A DNA stretch of 64,000 bases from Wenjunlia tyrosinilytica (GTDB taxonomy: Bacteria > Actinomycetota > Actinomycetes > Streptomycetales > Streptomycetaceae), in assembly GCF_014646055.1 (NCBI RefSeq), contig NZ_BMMS01000003.1:62001-126000 (forward strand), read 5' to 3'. Below, piece after piece: positions 38,033-55,338 of this stretch. The position numbers and the translations under genes are program-made. Within the stretch, counting starts at the first letter, position 1, and every line of letters starts with the position of its first letter. The notes under the pieces were generated by a model. The model was given only the letters and a program-made list of their open reading frames with translations, had not been told where the DNA came from and ran no database searches.

Positions 38033-39333
38033 GCGGTGTTCTCCTCGCTGTCGGGGTCGGGGCTGCCGGGGACGGCTTCACGGCCGCCGGGGGCGGCTTC
38101 ACGGCCGCCGGGGGCGGCTTCACGGCCGCCGGGGTGCGCTTCGGGCCGCGGCCCGTCGTTCCCGTCGGCCGATGCGGGGGCGGGCTCCGCCTCGGCGGGT
38201 GCGGGCTCGGGGACGGCGTCGGCGCCGACGGCCTCGGCCAGGGTGCCGTAGGGGCTCGCCTTCAGCCGGGCGGCCAGTCCCCGGTGGATCCGGCGGCACC
38301 AGAACGGGCCCTCGTAGATCAGGGCGCTGTAGCCCTGCACGAGCGTCGCTCCGGACAGGATCCGCTCCCAGACGTCGTCCGCGCTCTCGACCCCGCCCAC
38401 GGCGATCAGGGTGAGCCGGTCGCCCGTGCGGGCCCGCAGGCGGCGCAGGACCTCCAGCGAGCGGGCCTTGAGCGGGGCGCCGGACAGCCCGCCGGCCCCG
38501 ATCCCCTCGACGGTCGCGGCGTCGGTGGCCAGGCCCTCGCGGCCGATCGTGGTGTTGGTGGCGATGATGCCGTCCAGGCCGAGTTCGAGGGCGAGGTCGG
38601 CGACGGCGTCGACGTCCTCGTCGGCGAGGTCCGGGGCGATCTTCACCAGGAGCGGCAGCCTGCGCCTCTCGGCCGGTCCGCGGCGCTCGGCCGAGTTGTC
38701 GGCGGCCGCGCGCACCGCGCTCAGCAGCGGCCTCAGCCGGTCCACCGCCTGGAGGTCGCGCAGCCCGGGCGTGTTGGGCGAGCTGACGTTGACCACGAGG
38801 TAGTCGGCGTGCGGGGCCAGCCGCTCGGTGCTGGTGACGTAGTCGGCGACGGCCTCCGACTCGGGGACGACCTTGGTCTTGCCGATGTTGACACCGATGA
38901 CCGTTTTGCGGCGCCAGGGCTGGTCGGCACGGGCGGCCAGGCGGGCGGCCACGGCGGAGGAGCCCTCGTTGTTGAAGCCCATGCGGTTGATCAGCGCCCG
39001 GTCCTCGACGAGGCGGAAGAGCCGGGGTGCGGGGTTGCCGGGCTGGGGCTCGGCGGTGACCGTGCCGATCTCGACGTGGTCGAAGCCGAGCATCGACAGG
39101 CCGTCGATCCCCATGGCGTTCTTGTCGAAGCCCGCGGCGAGGCCGAAGGGCCCGGGCATCTCCAGGCCGAGCGCCTTGACGCTCAGGGAGCGCTGCCTGG
39201 GGGCGAGCAGGAAGGCGGTCAGCGAGCGCACCCCCGGCAGGGCGGCGGCGACGCGGATCCAGGTGAAGGCGCTGCGGTGGGCCTTCTCCGGGTCCATCCG
39301 CTTGAAGATCAGGTTGAAGAAGAGGCGGTACAT
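38029..39333 (-). CDS. pyrD: dihydroorotate dehydrogenase, class 2, with repeat tail
   Basis: A 434-residue quinone-dependent enzyme of the membrane-associated class 2. The N-terminal helical extension [20 protein letters not shown] is characteristic. Core motifs are [34 protein letters not shown] with the catalytic Ser, and the FMN-binding [14 protein letters not shown]. The last 60 residues are an Ala/Pro/Glu tail ending in three GGREAAP repeats (21 bp each, 38074-38138), outside the normal family length. It overlaps pyrF by 4 bp. Confidence 0.95.
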   Translation of the reverse strand: MYRLFFNLIFKRMDPEKAHRSAFTWIRVAAALPGVRSLTAFLLAPRQRSLSVKALGLEMPGPFGLAAGFDKNAMGIDGLSMLGFDHVEIGTVTAEPQPGNPAPRLFRLVEDRALINRMGFNNEGSSAVAARLAARADQPWRRKTVIGVNIGKTKVVPESEAVADYVTSTERLAPHADYLVVNVSSPNTPGLRDLQAVDRLRPLLSAVRAAADNSAERRGPAERRRLPLLVKIAPDLADEDVDAVADLALELGLDGIIATNTTIGREGLATDAATVEGIGAGGLSGAPLKARSLEVLRRLRARTGDRLTLIAVGGVESADDVWERILSGATLVQGYSALIYEGPFWCRRIHRGLAARLKASPYGTLAEAVGADAVPEPAPAEAEPAPASADGNDGPRPEAHPGGREAAPGGREAAPGGREAVPGSPDPDSEENTA

Positions 39334-39416
39334 GAGGGCCTTCTGGGAGCGGGGGCGAGGGGGCGGCGGGAGGGGGACACCGGGAGGGCACCGCTGCGGT
39401 GTCCCCCCCTCCCCGC

Positions 39417-42735
<3,319 letters not shown>

Positions 42736-42743
<8 letters not shown>

Positions 42744-43935
42744 GCTGGCCCTCCAACGGTGCGGTGCGGTGCTGGTCGCCGTCGCGCATGAGCTCGACGA
42801 ACCGGTCGAACAGGTAGGCCGCGTCGTGCGGGCCCGCTGCCGCCTCGGGGTGGTACTGCACGCTGAACGCGGGGGCGTCGAGCAGTTGCAGTCCCTCGAC
42901 CACGTCGTCGTTGAGGCAGACGTGGCTGACCTGGACACGGCCGAACGGGGTCTCGCTCACCTCGTCCAGCGGCGCGTCCACGGCGAAGCCGTGGTTGTGC
43001 GCGGTGACCTCGACCTTGCCGGTCGTGCGGTCCTGGACGGGCTGGTTGATACCGCGATGGCCGTACTTGAGCTTGTAGGTGCCGAACCCGAGCGCGCGGC
43101 CGAGGATCTGGTTGCCGAAGCAGATGCCGAACAGCGGCGTCCCGCGCTCCAGCACGCCCCGCATGAGGGCGACGGGGTGGTCGGCGGTGGCCGGGTCGCC
43201 GGGGCCGTTGGAGAAGAACACTCCGTCGGGCCCGACCGCGTAGACGTCCTCGAGCGTCGCGGTCGCGGGCAGGATGTGCACCTCGATGCCGCGCTCGGCC
43301 ATGCGGTGCGGGGTCATGCCCTTGATGCCGAGGTCGACGGCGGCGACGGTGAGGGTCGCGGATCCGGCGGGGAGGGGTTCTCCGTCGGGGCCGAGAGCCG
43401 GGACGACGTACGGCTCGGTGGTGGCCACCTCGGCGGCGAGGTCGGCGCCCTTCATCTGCGGCGCGGCCTGCACCTTCGCCAGCATGGCGGCCTCGTCGGC
43501 CACCGCGTCGCCCGAGAAGACGCCGACGCGCATGGCGCCGCGCTCACGCAGGTGGCGGGTGAGGGCGCGGGTGTCGATGCCGCTGATGCCCACCACGCCC
43601 TGGGCGGCGAGCTCCTCGTCGAGGGGGCGGCGCGAGCGCCAGTTGGACGGGACGCGGGCGGGGTCGCGCACGACGTAGCCGGCCACCCAGATGCGCCTGG
43701 ACTCGGGGTCCTCGTCGTTGACGCCGGTGTTGCCGACGTGCGGGGCGGTCATCACGACCACCTGGCGGTGGTACGAGGGGTCGGTGAGCGTCTCCTGGTA
43801 GCCGGTCATCCCGGTGGAGAACACGGCCTCGCCGAAGGTCTCCCCCACCGCTCCGTAGGCGCGGCCCCGGAAGGTGCGCCCGTCCTCGAGGACGAGTACG
43901 GCAGGGACCCTGCGGGCCTGCGTCGGTGCGGTCAT
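42736..43935 (-). CDS. carA: carbamoyl-phosphate synthase small chain
   Basis: A 399-residue glutaminase subunit delivering ammonia to CarB. The N-terminal domain has [21 protein letters not shown]. The class I amidotransferase domain shows the nucleophile Cys in [12 protein letters not shown] and the His/Glu pair in [13 protein letters not shown]. It overlaps carB by 8 bp and the upstream membrane-protein gene by 4 bp. Confidence 0.97.
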
Positions 43936-44723
43936 CGTGCGCCTTCCTGGTGGTGCATGTCTTCGGGGTCAGCGGGTGCGTCCGCGGCGGACGCGGCGGA
44001 CTCGGCGGGCGCGACGGGCGCGGCGGGCGCGACGGGCGCGACGGCGGTGGGAGCGGCGGGCGCGGCGGGCGCGACGGCGGTGGGAGCGGCGGGCGCGGCG
44101 GGCGCGACGGCGGATGCCGCGGCGGCGGGCGTGGCGGCGGCGGGCGCCTTGGACGAGGCGATCGACCGGACGCGCTCCACCCAGGCCGCGTGCTCCGCGG
44201 GGTGGTCGGCGCGGAAGCCGGAGTCGATCAGCCGTCCGCCGTGCTCCCAGGTGATCACCAGCAGGCCGCCCTCGGTGACGACCTTGCCCGCGATGCCCTT
44301 GTCGAGCCTGGCTCCGCGTACGGCGCCGGACGGGATCAGGAAGCTCGCGGCGCCCTGGCGGCGTACGGCGATCCCCTCCTCGCCCGCGGTCAGCTCGACC
44401 AGGCTGCGGGTGCCGAGGCCGTGGGCGACTATCCGGTCAAGCCAGTCGCCGGAGGTGGTGCTGCCGTGGTATCGGCCGGTCAGCCTCGCGGCCCCGGGTG
44501 TCCCGGCGCCGTCCGGGGCGGCGCCGGTCTGCGGCAGCGCGGGAAGCTCGGGCAGGTCGCCATGGCGGGCGGCGCGCCGCTTCCAGGCCCGCCACATCAG
44601 CACGTACACGGCGAGGACGACCACGACGAGCGCCGCGACCCACAGCAGCCGCTCCGTGAGGTCCGTGGTCTTCGCGGAGTGCTCCCCCGCCGCCAGCACC
44701 GCCAGTTGCGTCGTCGAGGTCAT
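43932..44723 (-). CDS. PH-like membrane protein in the pyr operon
   Basis: A 263-residue protein with one transmembrane helix near residues 26-45 ([19 protein letters not shown]) and a basic cytoplasmic segment. A compact domain at about 85-190 ([14 protein letters not shown] through [16 protein letters not shown]) reads like a bacterial PH-type fold. The last 70 residues are an Ala/Pro/Val tail with an 11-residue repeat ([11 protein letters not shown]). It overlaps pyrC and carA by 4 bp each, so it is firmly part of the operon. Its function is unknown. The domain call is tentative. Confidence 0.72.
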   Translation of the reverse strand: MTSTTQLAVLAAGEHSAKTTDLTERLLWVAALVVVVLAVYVLMWRAWKRRAARHGDLPELPALPQTGAAPDGAGTPGAARLTGRYHGSTTSGDWLDRIVAHGLGTRSLVELTAGEEGIAVRRQGAASFLIPSGAVRGARLDKGIAGKVVTEGGLLVITWEHGGRLIDSGFRADHPAEHAAWVERVRSIASSKAPAAATPAAAASAVAPAAPAAPTAVAPAAPAAPTAVAPVAPAAPVAPAESAASAADAPADPEDMHHQEGAR

Positions 44724-46012
44724 ACGAGCTTCCCGTCCAGAACAGTCGCCTTGCCCCGCAGGAAGGTGGCCGTCACCCTGCCCGGCAGCTCCAGCCCGGC
44801 GTACGGGGTGTTGCGGCTGCGGGAGGCGAAGCCCGCGGGGTCCACGGCACCACGGTAGTCCGGGTCGACCAGGGTGAGGTTGGCCGGCTCACCGGTCGAG
44901 ACGGGGCGGCCGTGGCCGCTCAGCCGCCCGATCAGGGCCGGGCGGAACGACATGCGGTCGGCCACCGCGGCCCAGTCCAGCAGCCCGGTATCGACCATCG
45001 TGTGCTGCACGACGGACAGAGCCGTCTCCAGGCCCACCATGCCCATGGCCGCCACCGCCCACTCGCAGTCCTTGTCCTCGGACGGGTGCGGGGCGTGGTC
45101 GGTCGCGACGCAGTCGATGGTGCCGTCGGCGAGGGCCTCGCGCAGCGCGCGGACGTCCGCCTCGGTGCGCAGCGGCGGGTTGACCTTGTAGACCGGGTCG
45201 TAGGAGCGCACGAGCTCGTCGGTCAGCAGGAGGTGGTGCGGGGTGACCTCCGCCGTGACGTTCCAGCCCTTGGACTTCGCCCAGCGCACGATCTCGACCG
45301 AGCCCGCCGTGGACAGGTGGCAGATGTGCACGCGGGAGCCGACGTGGGCGGCGAGCAGGACGTCGCGCGCGATGATCGACTCCTCGGCGACGGCCGGCCA
45401 GCCGCGCAGGCCCAGCTCGCCGGAGACGGGGCCCTCGTTCATCTGGGCGCCCTCGGTGAGCCGGGGCTCCTGGGCGTGCTGGGCGACGACGCCGTCGAAC
45501 GCCTTCACGTACTCCAGTGCCCGGCGCATGATCACCGCGTCGTCCACGCATTTGCCGTCGTCGGAGAAGACCCGCACTCCGGCCGCGGAGTCCGCCATGG
45601 CGCCGAGCTCGGCGAGCTGCTTGCCCTCGAGTCCGACGGTGACGGCGCCGACCGGCTGGACGTCGCAGTAGCCGGACTCCTTGCCGAGGCGCCAGACCTG
45701 CTCGACCACGCCGGCGGTGTCGGCGACGGGGAAGGTGTTCGCCATGGCGTGCACGGCGGTGAATCCGCCGACGGCGGCGGCGCGGGTGCCGGTCAGGACG
45801 GTCTCGGAGTCCTCACGGCCGGGCTCGCGCAGATGGGTGTGCAGATCGACCAGGCCGGGCAGCAGGACCTGTCCGGCCGCCTCGACGACGGTGGCGCCCT
45901 CGGGGTCGAGGCCGGTGCCGACGGCGGCCACGGTGCCGTTCTCGATCAGGACGTCCTGCTGGTCGCCGCCGAGTACCTTGGCGCCGCGGATCAGGGTCTT
46001 GTCGGTGCTCAA
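44720..46012 (-). CDS. pyrC: dihydroorotase
   Basis: A 430-residue zinc amidohydrolase closing carbamoyl aspartate to dihydroorotate. Metal-binding motifs are [10 protein letters not shown], a middle His in [15 protein letters not shown], and [12 protein letters not shown] with the catalytic Asp. The TTG at 46012, with GGAGAAG nine bases upstream, overlaps the pyrB stop as TTGA. No nearer ATG or GTG would preserve the conserved start [10 protein letters not shown]. Confidence 0.95.
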   Translation of the reverse strand: MSTDKTLIRGAKVLGGDQQDVLIENGTVAAVGTGLDPEGATVVEAAGQVLLPGLVDLHTHLREPGREDSETVLTGTRAAAVGGFTAVHAMANTFPVADTAGVVEQVWRLGKESGYCDVQPVGAVTVGLEGKQLAELGAMADSAAGVRVFSDDGKCVDDAVIMRRALEYVKAFDGVVAQHAQEPRLTEGAQMNEGPVSGELGLRGWPAVAEESIIARDVLLAAHVGSRVHICHLSTAGSVEIVRWAKSKGWNVTAEVTPHHLLLTDELVRSYDPVYKVNPPLRTEADVRALREALADGTIDCVATDHAPHPSEDKDCEWAVAAMGMVGLETALSVVQHTMVDTGLLDWAAVADRMSFRPALIGRLSGHGRPVSTGEPANLTLVDPDYRGAVDPAGFASRSRNTPYAGLELPGRVTATFLRGKATVLDGKLV

Positions 46013-47040
46013 CTGTTCTTCTCCTCGGTACGGGCGGTGGCTGCGGCGGGGAGCTCGGCCGGGGGCGCGGCGCCGCCGAGCAGGAGGTACATCACGGCCA
46101 TGCGGACGCTGACGCCGTTGCTGACCTGCTCGACGATGGTGGAGCGGACGGAGTCGGCGACCTCCGCGGCGATCTCCATGCCGCGGTTCATCGGGCCCGG
46201 GTGCATCACGATGGCGTGCTCGGGCAGCGCCGCCATGCGCGCGGCGTCGAGGCCGTAGCGGCGGCTGTACTCCCGCTCGGTGGGGAAGAACGCGGCGTTC
46301 ATCCGCTCGCGCTGCACCCGCAGCATCATCACGGCGTCGGACTTGGCCAGGACGGCGTCGAGGTCGTACGAGACCTCGCAGGGCCAGTTCTCGATACCGA
46401 TCGGCAGCAGGGTGGGCGGCGCGACGAGGGTGACGTGCGCGCCCAGGGTGCCCAGCAGGTGGACGTTGGAGCGGGCGACCCGGCTGTGCAGGACGTCGCC
46501 GACGATGGTGACCCTGCGGCCCTCGAGGTCGCGGCCGGTGCCGTCCCCGGGGCCCCGGTGGTGGACCGGGCCGCCGTCGGCCGCGCCCGCGAGGTGGCGG
46601 CGCATGGTGAAGGCGTCGAGCAGCGCCTGGGTGGGGTGCTCGTGGGTGCCGTCCCCGGCGTTGACGACACTGCCGCCGATCCAGCCGGAGTTGGCCAGGC
46701 GGTGCGGGGCCCCGGAAGCGTGGTGCCGTATCACGACGGCGTCGGCCCCCATGGCCTCCAGGGTCAGCGCGGTGTCCTTGAGGGACTCGCCCTTGGAGAC
46801 CGAGGAGCCCTTGGCGGAGAAGTTGATGACGTCCGCCGACAGGCGCTTGGCGGCCGCCTCGAAGGAGATGCGGGTGCGGGTGGAGTCCTCGAAGAAGAGG
46901 TTCACGACGGTGCGCCCGCGCAGCGTGGGGAGTTTCTTGATGGGGCGGTCGGCGACGCGGGCCATCTCCTCGGCGGTGTCGAGGATGAGGATGGCGTCGT
47001 CGCGGGTGAGGTCGGCGGCCGAGATGAGATGGCGCTTCAC
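46009..47040 (-). CDS. pyrB: aspartate carbamoyltransferase catalytic subunit
   Basis: A 343-residue enzyme making carbamoyl aspartate. The carbamoyl-phosphate loop [13 protein letters not shown], the segment [17 protein letters not shown] and [12 protein letters not shown] are all present. A Gly/His-rich insert ([18 protein letters not shown]) follows the HPTQ segment and makes it slightly longer than usual. The GTG at 47040 has GGAG eight bases upstream; another GTG three codons earlier is less well placed. It is second in the operon. Confidence 0.96.
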   Translation of the reverse strand: MKRHLISAADLTRDDAILILDTAEEMARVADRPIKKLPTLRGRTVVNLFFEDSTRTRISFEAAAKRLSADVINFSAKGSSVSKGESLKDTALTLEAMGADAVVIRHHASGAPHRLANSGWIGGSVVNAGDGTHEHPTQALLDAFTMRRHLAGAADGGPVHHRGPGDGTGRDLEGRRVTIVGDVLHSRVARSNVHLLGTLGAHVTLVAPPTLLPIGIENWPCEVSYDLDAVLAKSDAVMMLRVQRERMNAAFFPTEREYSRRYGLDAARMAALPEHAIVMHPGPMNRGMEIAAEVADSVRSTIVEQVSNGVSVRMAVMYLLLGGAAPPAELPAAATARTEEKNS

Positions 47041-47107
47041 GTGGGTCACTCCGGAGGAGACATCGGACGGCGGGCATACGGGTGCCCCGCGGGCGGGGCA
47101 GCGGCGG

Positions 47108-47752
<645 letters not shown>

Positions 47753-47878
47753 TCTGGGTTACCCCGCCACCGTACCAGGGCGGGAATGACTCCCGTTCCC
47801 GGGTCCTGTCGCACAAGCCGTACACCTGCGCTAACCGGCCAGAGTGCGAGGTCCGGCGGCACGAGTGGACCTTTCGGC

Positions 47879-47908
47879 TTGACGAAGCCAAATTACGCTG
47901 CGTAACCT
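47879..47908 (+). promoter_or_regulatory. bldD promoter with BldD operator
   Basis: TTGACG (47879-47884) and TAACCT (47903-47908) are 18 bp apart. TTACGC-T-GCGTAA (47893-47905) is a perfect palindrome overlapping the -10 and matches the BldD box, consistent with the known self-repression of bldD. A second partial site, CTCACAGTGAGTGA, follows at 47907-47920. Confidence 0.8.
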
Positions 47909-48011
47909 CACAGTGAGTGACTGCGGCGCCTGCCGGAGATGGGGGACATCGAGCCGGCGGACCTGCCGCACAGTTGTCCGTTGCCGCCGAGTACTTCGTC
48001 CGGGGAGTCAT

Positions 48012-48512
48012 ATGTCCAGCGACTACGCCAAGCAGCTCGGGGCCAAGCTCCGCGCCATCCGCACTCAGCAGGGCCTCTCCCTCCACGGAGTCGAGGAGAA
48101 GTCGCAGGGTCGTTGGAAGGCCGTGGTCGTCGGCTCCTACGAGCGCGGAGACCGGGCGGTTACCGTGCAGCGTCTCGCCGAGCTCGCGGACTTCTACGGC
48201 GTGCCCGTGCAGGAGCTGCTTCCCGGCGGCTCGCCGCGCGGCGCCGCCGAGCCGCCGCCGAAGCTCGTCCTCGACCTCGAGCGCCTGTCCCAGGTGCCGC
48301 CGGAGAAGGCCGGGCCCCTCCAGCGCTACGCCGCCACGATCCAGAGCCAGCGCGGCGACTACAACGGCAAGGTGCTCTCGATCCGCCAGGACGACCTGCG
48401 CACCCTCGCCGTGATCTACGACCAGTCGCCCTCGGTACTGACCGAGCAGCTCATCAGCTGGGGCGTGCTCGACGCGGATGCGCGCCGCGCCGTGCCGCAG
48501 GATGAGAGCTGA
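48012..48512 (+). CDS. bldD: BldD, c-di-GMP-dependent developmental repressor
   Basis: A 166-residue master repressor of Streptomyces development. The N-terminal Xre-type helix-turn-helix spans about 8-70 (LGAKLRAIRTQQGLSLHGVE). The C-terminal domain carries the c-di-GMP signature RxD-X8-RxxD exactly, with Arg114, Asp116, Arg125 and Asp128. ATG at 48012 follows CGGGGAG. It diverges from pyrR across 307 bp that hold both leaders and promoters, and it has a BldD box in its promoter. A strong two-way terminator follows. Confidence 0.97.
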   Translation: MSSDYAKQLGAKLRAIRTQQGLSLHGVEEKSQGRWKAVVVGSYERGDRAVTVQRLAELADFYGVPVQELLPGGSPRGAAEPPPKLVLDLERLSQVPPEKAGPLQRYAATIQSQRGDYNGKVLSIRQDDLRTLAVIYDQSPSVLTEQLISWGVLDADARRAVPQDES

Positions 48513-48569
48513 CCTGCTGAAACGTCACATCCGTTGATCCACGTCCCATGAGCACGGTCCGGCAGCGCG

Positions 48570-48609
48570 AGGGCCGGGCCACGAACCCTGGGGTTCGTGG
48601 CCCGGCCCT
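48570..48609. terminator. bidirectional terminator between bldD and nusB
   Basis: AGGGCCGGGCCACGAACCC (48570-48588) and its exact complement (48591-48609) form a 19-bp stem with a 2-base formal loop. It lies between two convergent genes. A short T-rich segment (TTCTGCTT) follows on the plus strand. Confidence 0.9.
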
Positions 48610-48655
48610 TCTGCTTGGCCGCCGACCGCGGCTCCCGCCCCGCCGCGCTCGCGGC

Positions 48656-49084
48656 TCAGCCGCGGCGCAGCGTGGGCTTGAGATCCTTCAAGCGGCCCAG
48701 CAGGCCGTTGACGAAGGCCGGGGAGTCGTCCGTGGAGAACTCCTTGGCCAGCTCCACCGCCTCGTCCAGCACGACGGCGTCGGGGACGTCGTCCTCCCAG
48801 ATCAGCTCGTACGCGCCGAGCCGGAGGACATTGCGGTCCACGACCGGCATGCGGTCCAGGGTCCAGCCCACGGCGTAGGTGGCGATGAGCTCGTCGATAC
48901 GGGTCGCGTGCCCGGTGAATCCCTCGACGAGCTGCATCGTGTACTCGGTGACCGGCGGCTGCCGGTCGTCGGTCCGCGCGAGCCGGATCCAGTCCGCGAG
49001 GACCGTCGTCGGCTTCTCGCCCCGCTGGTCGGCCTCGAAGAGGATCTGGAAGGCGCGCTTGCGGGCCTTGTTGCGGGCAGCCAC
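48656..49084 (-). CDS. nusB: transcription antitermination factor NusB
   Basis: A 142-residue all-helical RNA-binding protein that acts with NusE in rRNA antitermination. It opens with AARNKARKRAFQILFEADQRG and ends with the conserved DDSPAFVNGLLGRL. The GTG at 49084 is 2 bp from the efp stop codon, so the genes are co-translated. Length is normal. Confidence 0.96.
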   Translation of the reverse strand: MAARNKARKRAFQILFEADQRGEKPTTVLADWIRLARTDDRQPPVTEYTMQLVEGFTGHATRIDELIATYAVGWTLDRMPVVDRNVLRLGAYELIWEDDVPDAVVLDEAVELAKEFSTDDSPAFVNGLLGRLKDLKPTLRRG

Positions 49085-49086
49085 GG

Positions 49087-49653
49087 TTAGCTGTTCACCC
49101 GACCGAGGTACTCACCCGAGCGGGTGTCGACCTTGACCTTCTCGCCGGTGGTGATGAACAGCGGAACGCCGATCTCGTACCCGGTCTCGAGGCGTGCGGG
49201 CTTGGATCCGCCGGTGGAGCGGTCGCCCTGGACACCCGGCTCGGTGTACTCGATGACGAGCTCGACGGAGGCGGGCAGCTCGACGTAGAGCGGCGAGCCC
49301 TCGTACATCGCCACCACGGCGTCGAAGCCCTCGAGGAGGTAGTTGGCGGCGTCGCCCACGGTCTCCGGGGAGATGTGGATCTGGTCGTAGGTCTCGGTGT
49401 CCATGAAGACGAAGTCGGCGCCGTCCTTGTAGGAGAACTGCATGCCGCGCTTGTCGACGTTGGCCGTCTCGACCTTCACCCCGGCGTTGAAGGTCTTGTC
49501 GACGACCTTCCCGGAGAGCACGTGCTTGAGCTTCGTACGGACGAAAGCCGGGCCCTTGCCGGGCTTGACGTGCTGGAACTCGACTACGGACCAGAGCTGG
49601 CCCCCGTCGAGCTTGAGCACGATGCCGTTCTTGAGGTCGTTCGTGGTGGCCAC
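49087..49653 (-). CDS. efp: translation elongation factor P
   Basis: A 188-residue factor that relieves ribosome stalling at polyproline. The tip loop reads PGKGP (31-35) with Lys33 in the position that other bacteria modify. Actinobacterial EF-P is known to carry this Pro-bracketed loop and work without modification, and no modifying enzyme is seen nearby. The GTG at 49653 follows CAGGAG. It is directly upstream of nusB. Confidence 0.96.
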   Translation of the reverse strand: MATTNDLKNGIVLKLDGGQLWSVVEFQHVKPGKGPAFVRTKLKHVLSGKVVDKTFNAGVKVETANVDKRGMQFSYKDGADFVFMDTETYDQIHISPETVGDAANYLLEGFDAVVAMYEGSPLYVELPASVELVIEYTEPGVQGDRSTGGSKPARLETGYEIGVPLFITTGEKVKVDTRSGEYLGRVNS

Positions 49654-49721
49654 GGTTGCGGAATCTCCTGAAGTGCTGCTTCGGCGACCCAGGGGCGCCC
49701 CTGTCCGGCACCTCGCGGGCG

Positions 49722-50828
49722 CTACAGGGCGAGCAGCTCCTTGGTCGTGATGGTGAGTAGCTCGGGTCCGCCGTCCGCCGCGTGGCGGACGACGAGCGTG
49801 TCATCGATCCGGACCCCGCCCCGGCCCGGGAGGTGGACCCCCGGTTCGACGGTGACCGGCACGCAAGCGTCCAGTTTACCCATGGCCGCAGGGGACAGCC
49901 GAGGGTCCTCGTGGATTTCGAGGCCCACGCCGTGCCCGACGCAGGGACCGAGCAGGTCGCCGTACCCGGCCGCCTCGACCACCTGACGTGTCACGCGGTC
50001 CACGTCCCGGTGGGCGACGCCGGGAACGAGCGCCTCGCGGCCCGCCCGCTGGGCGGCGAAGACGACCTCGTACAGCTCGATCTGCCAGGCCGCCGGCTCG
50101 GTGCCGATCACGAAGGTGCGGCCGACCTCGCAGCGGTAGCCGCGGTAGCGCGCGCCCAGGCAGACGGTGAGGAAGTCGCCCTCCTCCACCCGGCGGTCGC
50201 TGGGTGTGTGGTGGGCCGCTCCGGCGTTGGGCCCGGTGCCGACGCAGGTGGGGAACGCCGCTCCGTCCGCGCCGTGGTCGACCAGGCGGCGCTCCAGCTC
50301 CAGCGCGAGGTGCCGCTCGGTGCGGCCGACCAGGATGGACTCCAGCAGCTCGCCGAGGGCCTGGTCGGAAATCTCCGCGGCGATCCGGATCGCGGCGATC
50401 TCCTCGTCCTCCTTGACCAGCCTGAGCTGCTCGACCACGCCGCCGAGGTCGTTCAGGCGCAGCCGAGGGGCGACCTTCGCGATGGCCCGGTGCCGGGCGA
50501 CGGTGAGGTGGTGCTCCTCCACGGCGAGGCCGTCGGCGCCGAAGCCGGGGGCCAGATCCGCGGCGGCGACCGCCGGGTCCCCTTCCGGCGAGGGCAGTAC
50601 GACATGGCCGACGTCCTCGGGCATCCGGCCCTCGGCGGGGTCGCCCGAGGGCTCGCGGGGCAGCACCAGCAGATCGCGGTCGGGGGCGAGCAGGAGGACG
50701 GCCCCCGCGGGCGCGTATCCGCACAGGTAGCGGACGTTCGGCTCCCGCGAGACCAGCGCGGCGGTACTGCCCGCCGCCGCGCAGCGCTCGCGCAGCCGCA
50801 GGCGTCTCGCCGCGTGCACCTCGGACAT
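49722..50828 (-). CDS. M24-family (aminopeptidase P-like) protein with altered metal site
   Basis: A 368-residue protein with an N-terminal creatinase-type domain (1-130) and a pita-bread M24 domain. Compared with aminopeptidase P, three of the five metal ligands differ: the first Asp is Cys ([11 protein letters not shown]), the second Asp is Glu (CEVGRTF), and the last Glu is Asp (VRIDDT). The His in [10 protein letters not shown] and the Glu in VEPGVH remain. It may be inactive, use another metal state, or have a creatinase-like metal-free role. It precedes efp by 68 bp, a position kept in Streptomyces. Confidence 0.82.
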   Translation of the reverse strand: MSEVHAARRLRLRERCAAAGSTAALVSREPNVRYLCGYAPAGAVLLLAPDRDLLVLPREPSGDPAEGRMPEDVGHVVLPSPEGDPAVAAADLAPGFGADGLAVEEHHLTVARHRAIAKVAPRLRLNDLGGVVEQLRLVKEDEEIAAIRIAAEISDQALGELLESILVGRTERHLALELERRLVDHGADGAAFPTCVGTGPNAGAAHHTPSDRRVEEGDFLTVCLGARYRGYRCEVGRTFVIGTEPAAWQIELYEVVFAAQRAGREALVPGVAHRDVDRVTRQVVEAAGYGDLLGPCVGHGVGLEIHEDPRLSPAAMGKLDACVPVTVEPGVHLPGRGGVRIDDTLVVRHAADGGPELLTITTKELLAL

Positions 50829-50900
50829 GATGCGAGCCTACGAGGCTCGCGGCGGCCCGGCCCGCTCAGCGGGGCCACTCGGATGTCCGGCCGGCCCGGA

Positions 50901-51773
50901 TCACCAGACCGGAGGGCCCACCACACTGCGAGCGACCACCCGATCGAGTGCTTCGGCGGCGGTGGCGACATCGAGCTGGGAGTTGTCGATGATCGGCAGG
51001 CCGGAGCCGTACCAGCCCGCCATCCGGCCGTGGATGCGGGCGACCTCCTCGTCGGACAGGCGCCGGTTGCCGCTGCGCTCGGCGTTGCGGGCGAGCACCA
51101 CCTCGAGGCCGGGCAGCAGGACCACGGGGAGCAGGCCGGGGCCGACGTGGCGCTTCCAGCCGCCGAGGCCGACGACCGGGCGGTCGGGGAAGACGGCGTC
51201 GTCGATGATGCAGGAGATGCCGTTGGCCAGGAAGTTGCGGGCCGCGAAACCGCAGGTCCGCCGGGCCAGCCGGTACTGGGCCTCGGAGTGCTCGTTCCAG
51301 CCGGACTGCGGGTCGGCGAAGCCCGAGCGCACCCACTCGCGCACGTCGTCGAGGCTGATGTGCGCGGTGGACGCCGGACGGCGGTCGGCCCAGTGGCGGG
51401 CGATGGTGGTCTTTCCCGCGCCCGCCGGTCCGATCAGCAGGACGGCGATCGGCGCCGTCGTGCCGGGCTGGTGCTGGGGCGTCGGTGTCGGTGTGGGCGT
51501 CGGCGGGGGCGGGGGCGTGGGCAGCTGGACCGTGCTGGGCGGGGGAAGCGGGAAGTGCCCGGTGCTGGTCGGCTGCGGTGTCGGCGGCTGCCCGGTGGGC
51601 CCGGGGTAGCCGGAGCCCAGCGGTCCCGGTCCGGCGCGGTGGCCGGCCCCGGCGGCGCGGTGGTCGGCCCCCGAGGGACGGCCCGCCTCGGCGGGCCGGG
51701 GAGCCCGGCCGTCGGGGTGCCCGTGCGGGACACCGGACGGCGGGGGCAACGGCACCCCCCCAGCATGCTGCAT
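50901..51773 (-). CDS. P-loop ATPase/kinase-like protein with Pro-rich N-terminus
   Basis: A 290-residue protein. The first 105 residues are Pro/Gly-rich and disordered, ending in TPTPTPTPQHQ. The domain beyond has Walker A IGPAGAGKTTIA, followed by HISLDDVREWVRSGFADPQ and IIDDAVFPDR, resembling zeta-toxin/polynucleotide-kinase-type P-loop proteins. ATG at 51773 is chosen for its GGAG; a longer form from 51836 is possible. It lies between aroQ and the M24 gene. Substrate unknown; RNA, nucleotide or small-molecule phosphorylation are all possible. Confidence 0.7.
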   Translation of the reverse strand: MQHAGGVPLPPPSGVPHGHPDGRAPRPAEAGRPSGADHRAAGAGHRAGPGPLGSGYPGPTGQPPTPQPTSTGHFPLPPPSTVQLPTPPPPPTPTPTPTPQHQPGTTAPIAVLLIGPAGAGKTTIARHWADRRPASTAHISLDDVREWVRSGFADPQSGWNEHSEAQYRLARRTCGFAARNFLANGISCIIDDAVFPDRPVVGLGGWKRHVGPGLLPVVLLPGLEVVLARNAERSGNRRLSDEEVARIHGRMAGWYGSGLPIIDNSQLDVATAAEALDRVVARSVVGPPVW

Positions 51774-51892
51774 CTCTGCCCACTCCGTCTCCTGGGGCGC
51801 GGCGCCCTCTCCCTCGGGCGGCCCGCGCGCTGGCAACCGAACGGTACCGTCCCCAGCGGGGTCTGTGGGAAGGGTGGCCGGTCAGGAGCCTT

Positions 51893-55114
<3,222 letters not shown>

Positions 55115-55338
55115 CGGTGCTCCTTCATCTGCGCCCGTGCGTTTGCCTCACGCAGATCTTCCCACGATTCGGGCGGGCGCCCGCGCCCCGTCCAGGGTGC
55201 GGACCGGCCCGACGGCCGGAGCGGGGAACGGTCGACCACCCCGGCAGGCACCCGGGGCGCCGGACTGGAGCGGGAAGGGCAAGACGGCCGGGGCGCCCGA
55301 GTGGAGCGGACGGGCACGGCGGGCCCGACGAGGCGCCC

